A stretch of 64,000 bases of DNA from an uncultured Acidimicrobiales bacterium (lineage in GTDB: Bacteria; Actinomycetota; Acidimicrobiia; Acidimicrobiales; SZUA-35), in contig CALAJQ010000018.1 in NCBI GenBank assembly GCA_937922785.1, positions 62,001 to 126,000 on the forward strand. The letters run 5' to 3'. Numbering within the stretch: the first letter of the stretch is position 1; every line of letters begins with the position of its first letter. This document shows positions 60,748-64,000 of this stretch, one piece after another. Position numbers and translations under genes: made by a program. Under the pieces are notes generated by a model, which saw only the letters and a list, made by a program, of their open reading frames with translations, ran no database searches and was not told where the DNA came from.

Positions 60748-61635
60748 CTAGATTCGCTCCAGCTCTCCGCCGTCAAACAGCGGCGTCATGTCATTCGCAA
60801 TCGCAATGGCTTCCATCATCTCGTCGCCAACTGGTTCGGGGTCGATAGCGGCCGCGTAAGTCGTTTCCAGCAATCTGCTATCGGAAGATGTGTTCAGGAA
60901 AACCTGGGTGTTTTGCAGCACCCAATGAACAGCCGATGTAATTGCCGCCTCTTCAGCGAGCGGCTCGTACCAGCTGAAGCGGCGTTCAGGAATCTCGGGC
61001 CAACGCCGCCGAGCTACAGACTTGATGGTCTGCACTGCAACTGAAGTTTGATCGCAGTAGTCGAGAAGCGCCTGCAAGTCGGCTTGGTACTGCTGATTCT
61101 GCCAAAGCACGAAGTTCATGGGTACCAACACCGACGCGAATGGGTATCGCTCGAGGCTTCGCAGGTGCATCTTCGGGATCCGGAGTCCGTGACCTGTCAC
61201 CCCAATATGGCTGCAGAGACCTTCTTCCTTGGCCTTGATTAGCGCTTCAACAGCCCCACCCGGTCCGTGGGCCTCATCCCACTCATTCTGCTCAACCAGG
61301 TTGTGGAGTTGAATCATGTCGACCCGGTCTGTGCCTAGACGCTCTAGCGAAAGCTCTAGTTCGGCCCTGGCATCGTCGCCGTTTCGTGCCCCAGTCTTGG
61401 TGGCAAGGAAAACCCTGTTTCGGTTCTCGGCCAACCAAGGTGCCAAGTTCAGCTCGGATCGGCCATAAGAAGCTGCGGTGTCTAGATGGTTGACCCCAAC
61501 CTCCATCGCTCGGTCCAGCACTTCCCATGCCCGTTCAGGAGTACCACCAGCCAGTGCGGCTGCCCCGAAGAGCACTCTAGAGCTCATGTGTCCGGTCGAT
61601 CCGAAGTTCATGCGGGGGATTGTCGATGAGGTCAT
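60748..61635 (-). CDS. Aldo/keto reductase
   Basis: 295 residues, (beta/alpha)8 NADPH-dependent oxidoreductase. Catalytic-site segments: GVNHLDTAASYGRSE (Asp, Tyr), ATKTG (Lys) and DMIQLHNL (His). The C-terminal part is shortened against classical AKRs. The ATG at 61635 is preceded 7 nt upstream by TACTTT (61648-61643), leaderless type. Substrate not deducible. Divergent from trkA. Confidence 0.88.
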   Translation of the reverse strand: MTSSTIPRMNFGSTGHMSSRVLFGAAALAGGTPERAWEVLDRAMEVGVNHLDTAASYGRSELNLAPWLAENRNRVFLATKTGARNGDDARAELELSLERLGTDRVDMIQLHNLVEQNEWDEAHGPGGAVEALIKAKEEGLCSHIGVTGHGLRIPKMHLRSLERYPFASVLVPMNFVLWQNQQYQADLQALLDYCDQTSVAVQTIKSVARRRWPEIPERRFSWYEPLAEEAAITSAVHWVLQNTQVFLNTSSDSRLLETTYAAAIDPEPVGDEMMEAIAIANDMTPLFDGGELERI

Positions 61636-61642
61636 GGGTTCG

Positions 61643-61648
61643 AAAGTA
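61643..61648 (-). promoter_or_regulatory. -10 box (TACTTT) for leaderless aldo/keto reductase
   Basis: TACTTT on the minus strand, 7 nt before the ATG at 61635, without a Shine-Dalgarno. Confidence 0.4.
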
Positions 61649-61697
61649 GTAGGTGGGGGTGACCCCGGCCAGCTCTCAAGTGAGACATCCTTACAGG

Positions 61698-63047
61698 GTG
61701 CAGGTAATAATCATTGGTGCTGGAGAGATCGGGTGGTATTTGGCCGAGATCCTCGCAGCCGAACATCATGATGTCAGCGTTGTCGAACTGGACCCCGGCC
61801 GGGCGGCTCGAATCGCTGGAAGTCTTGACGTTCAGGTAATTGTTGGATCCGGCTCTTCACCCGCTGTTCTGGAACAGGCCGGCATCGCCAACGCCGACTT
61901 CCTGGCAGCAGTGACCCAGATCGACGAAGTGAATCTCGTAGCAGCGTTGCTAGCCAAGGAGCACTTCGTCGACACCACAGTGGTCCGTCTGCAACAAGAA
62001 GAGTTGCGCGGCAGCGCCGGTCGAAGACTGATTGCAACCGTGGGTGCCGATCTTGTTATCGATCCCGATGCCGACACTGCCGATGAAATCATCGAACTGG
62101 TTCATGACACCGGTGCCGACGAGGTGTACCCGATGGCGGGGGGCCAGCTTGTTGTCATCGGCGCTGTTGTAAGAGAGGGCGCCGAGTTTGCTGGCATGAG
62201 CTTGGCCGAGATCGGCCAAGCCATGGGTCCGGAATGGGACTTCCTGTTCGGCTCAATTACTCGCGGTGGAGTGTCGATCATCCCGCGGGGCAATGAGACC
62301 CTCGAAGTTGGTGATCATGTTCGCGTCGTTTCGAAGCCTTCAGCTCGCCGCCAGGTGCTCGACCTACTTGGAGTCCCGGGCGGTAGGGCAAAACGAGTGA
62401 TGGTGCTCGGCGGCGGATCGATCGGCGGCCGTCTGGCTGAGATCTTGCAAGATGAGGGGGTCAGCGTCGTTCTGATTGAAGGCGACCGATCGCGGGCTGA
62501 GCAACTGGCCGAGCGTTTGCCGCGAGTAGCGGTTGTGTTTGGAGACGTTAACGACACTGAGCTTCTAGCCCAGGAGGCCGTCGGCCGTATGGACGCGGTA
62601 GTGGCAGCCACCGGCGAAGACGGCGCAAACGTTTTGGCTTGCGCATTTGCCGCTTCAGAAGGTGCGGTTTTCACAGTTGCTGTGCTGCACCGCCTGGCCT
62701 TGCTTCCTCTTGTATCCAGGTTCGGAATTGACGCGGCTCTTTCGCCTCGAACCGCTTCGGCGAACGCGGTATTGCGTCAGGTCCGCGGCGGCACATCTGC
62801 GGTTGCCACCTTCCTTGAGACTGACGCTGAGGCAGATGAAATTGAAATCGAGGCCGGCTCGTTGGCTGACGGTGCGGTTGTTGCAGACCTTCATCTCCCT
62901 CGGTCGATACTGCTTGGCGCCGTCACAAGCGCTGATGGTTCTGTGGAGATCGTCCGTGGTCACACTCAACTCAAGGCGGGAGATCACGTTGTTGTTTTTG
63001 CCCGCCCCGACTCTCTTGCTAGCGCCCGTGGGTTCTTCACTAAATGA
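61698..63047 (+). CDS. trkA: Trk potassium uptake regulatory protein TrkA
   Basis: 449 residues from the GTG at 61698 (MQVIIIGAGEIGWYLAEILA). Two RCK modules: N-terminal Rossmann GAGEIGWYLAE with a TrkA_C segment (about 140-220), then a second RCK (VMVLGGGSIGGRLAEILQDEGVSVVLIEGD) and TrkA_C to the end. NAD(H)/ATP-binding cytosolic ring that gates the channel TrkH, encoded next with a 4-bp overlap (ATGA). Confidence 0.95.
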   Translation: MQVIIIGAGEIGWYLAEILAAEHHDVSVVELDPGRAARIAGSLDVQVIVGSGSSPAVLEQAGIANADFLAAVTQIDEVNLVAALLAKEHFVDTTVVRLQQEELRGSAGRRLIATVGADLVIDPDADTADEIIELVHDTGADEVYPMAGGQLVVIGAVVREGAEFAGMSLAEIGQAMGPEWDFLFGSITRGGVSIIPRGNETLEVGDHVRVVSKPSARRQVLDLLGVPGGRAKRVMVLGGGSIGGRLAEILQDEGVSVVLIEGDRSRAEQLAERLPRVAVVFGDVNDTELLAQEAVGRMDAVVAATGEDGANVLACAFAASEGAVFTVAVLHRLALLPLVSRFGIDAALSPRTASANAVLRQVRGGTSAVATFLETDAEADEIEIEAGSLADGAVVADLHLPRSILLGAVTSADGSVEIVRGHTQLKAGDHVVVFARPDSLASARGFFTK

Positions 63048-64000
63048 AGCACGAGGCAACGCTAGAGCCGTCTAACAAAAAGCAAAGCCTGACTATTCAC
63101 ATCGTTGGGTTCACTTTGCTTTTCGCCGGCATCGGGATCTTGGTGGCCGGATTGGTCGAAGCCGTCGACGGCGGCCCCGATGTTTTGGAGCTTCTGCTTT
63201 CAGGTGGCGTGGCCAGCGTGTTGGGTTGGGCCGGCTGGCGCTACACGGACGTGCCAACCAGGGTTCAGACCACTGACGTTTTTACAACGGTCACATTGTC
63301 GTGGATTGTGATGTCCGTGGCTGCGGCCATTCCATACATGTTGACGGGCACGTTGACGCAGTTCGACGATGCACTGTTCGAGGCTGTCTCCGGACTGACG
63401 ACCACAGGCGCCACAGTCCTGCCTAAGATTTCAGATGCGTCCCAGGGCCTGTTGTTCTGGAGGGCCATCACCCAGTGGCTTGGCGGCATGGGTGTAATCG
63501 TCTTGGTTGTGGCAATCTTGCCAACCTTCGGCGCCGGCGGGATGGACTTGCTAGAAGCAGAAGCTCCAGGCCCCACTGGGGAACGTCTGACGCCTCGTGT
63601 TCGCAACACCGCCCGCAGGCTGTGGGGTGTCTACCTTGGTTTCACGATTGTTTTGGCCATTGCCTATTTCGCCGCTGGCATGTCGATCTATGACGCCGTC
63701 AGCCACAGCTTCACAACTGTTTCTACCGGCGGCTTCTCGCCCCATGATGCCTCGATCGCCCACTTTGATTCCGCTCTGATTGAGTGGATCGCAATTGTTG
63801 CCATGTTTACCGCTGGGTCAAGCTTCACGCTTATCTATCGGGTCCTTAAGGGCAAGCCGGGCAGCCTGTTCACCTCGGGCGAGTTCCGGCTTTACGCAAC
63901 AGTTGTGGTGTCGGCCACTGCCATTGTCTACTTCACTGCTGGTGATTCGGTGTCTGGGCTAGAAGGGCTTCGAGATTCCGCCTTCGCCATAACCGCAATC
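63044..64000 (+). CDS. trkH: Trk potassium channel subunit TrkH (partial, runs off the window)
   Basis: The first 319 residues; the frame is open to the last base. ATG overlaps the trkA stop. About eight membrane helices, with the first selectivity-filter loop SGLTTTGATVL and the second STGGFSPHD of the KtrB/TrkH family; WRAITQWLGGMGVIVLVVAILP is diagnostic. Potassium importer driven by ion gradients and gated by TrkA. Confidence 0.95.
   Translation, partial: MKHEATLEPSNKKQSLTIHIVGFTLLFAGIGILVAGLVEAVDGGPDVLELLLSGGVASVLGWAGWRYTDVPTRVQTTDVFTTVTLSWIVMSVAAAIPYMLTGTLTQFDDALFEAVSGLTTTGATVLPKISDASQGLLFWRAITQWLGGMGVIVLVVAILPTFGAGGMDLLEAEAPGPTGERLTPRVRNTARRLWGVYLGFTIVLAIAYFAAGMSIYDAVSHSFTTVSTGGFSPHDASIAHFDSALIEWIAIVAMFTAGSSFTLIYRVLKGKPGSLFTSGEFRLYATVVVSATAIVYFTAGDSVSGLEGLRDSAFAITAI

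Noticed and set aside
1..64000. CRISPR array, prophage, insertion sequence or integrated element
   Set aside because: No regularly spaced direct repeats, transposase, integrase or phage structural genes were found.

Overview
The window looks like the chromosome of an actinobacterium, most likely of the class Acidimicrobiia. The evidence is gene content and order: BldD, a class II DAHP synthase, a FolP2-type protein, an F420-type LLM oxidoreductase, an alpha2 GlyRS and nadD/LytR-like/rsfS. Moderate GC, many GTG/TTG starts and many start codons placed 6-8 nt after a TANNNT -10 box (leaderless mRNAs) also fit. UGA is an ordinary stop in many genes here, so it is not generally reassigned. There is no prophage, insertion sequence or CRISPR array; most of the window is housekeeping genes packed with 1-8 bp overlaps.

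Layout. 1-3900: end of a large exported protein (possibly TadG-like), then obgE-proB. 3913-10190: pspA, murJ and a CbxX-type AAA+ ATPase on the minus strand, facing a MoxR ATPase/VWA pair. 10191-16560: ECF sigma factor with its membrane partner, a BtuF-like protein, an endonuclease-family protein, a methyltransferase and a HAD protein; two identical 26-bp repeats, each followed by a DnaA-box-like 9-mer, lie here. 16778-21474: DAHP synthase, a group 2/3 sigma factor, nadD, a LytR-like protein, rsfS. 21500-29870: accessory metabolism (AlkZ/YcaQ-like, MFS, DUF2510-DUF805, metallophosphoesterase, tRNA-Ala, acyl-adenylating enzyme, LLM oxidoreductase, thioredoxin). 29948-37942: comEA-comEC, DUF3179, folP2-like, holA, rpsT, lepA. 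37939-46388: photolyase, hrcA-dnaJ-rsmE, bldD, a pseudokinase, phoH-ybeY-era. 46403-52119: a perfect 48-bp palindrome, dinG, uppS-recO, an RDD protein. 52187-58350: glyS, a PPDK-like protein without its ATP-grasp domain, dnaG-rpoD and two tRNAs. 58449-64000: P450, a candidate selenocysteine peroxiredoxin, a small membrane protein, aldo/keto reductase, trkA-trkH.

The most unusual item is at 59726-60172. A Bcp/PrxQ-type peroxiredoxin is intact on both sides of one in-frame TGA, and that TGA sits exactly where the peroxidatic cysteine belongs. The natural reading is selenocysteine insertion, so a conventional gene caller would report only the C-terminal two thirds. Other points: BldD carries the complete cyclic-di-GMP signature; the PPDK homologue lacks its ATP-binding domain; ComEC lacks a catalytic metallo-beta-lactamase domain; and several strong palindromes and repeats lie between genes.
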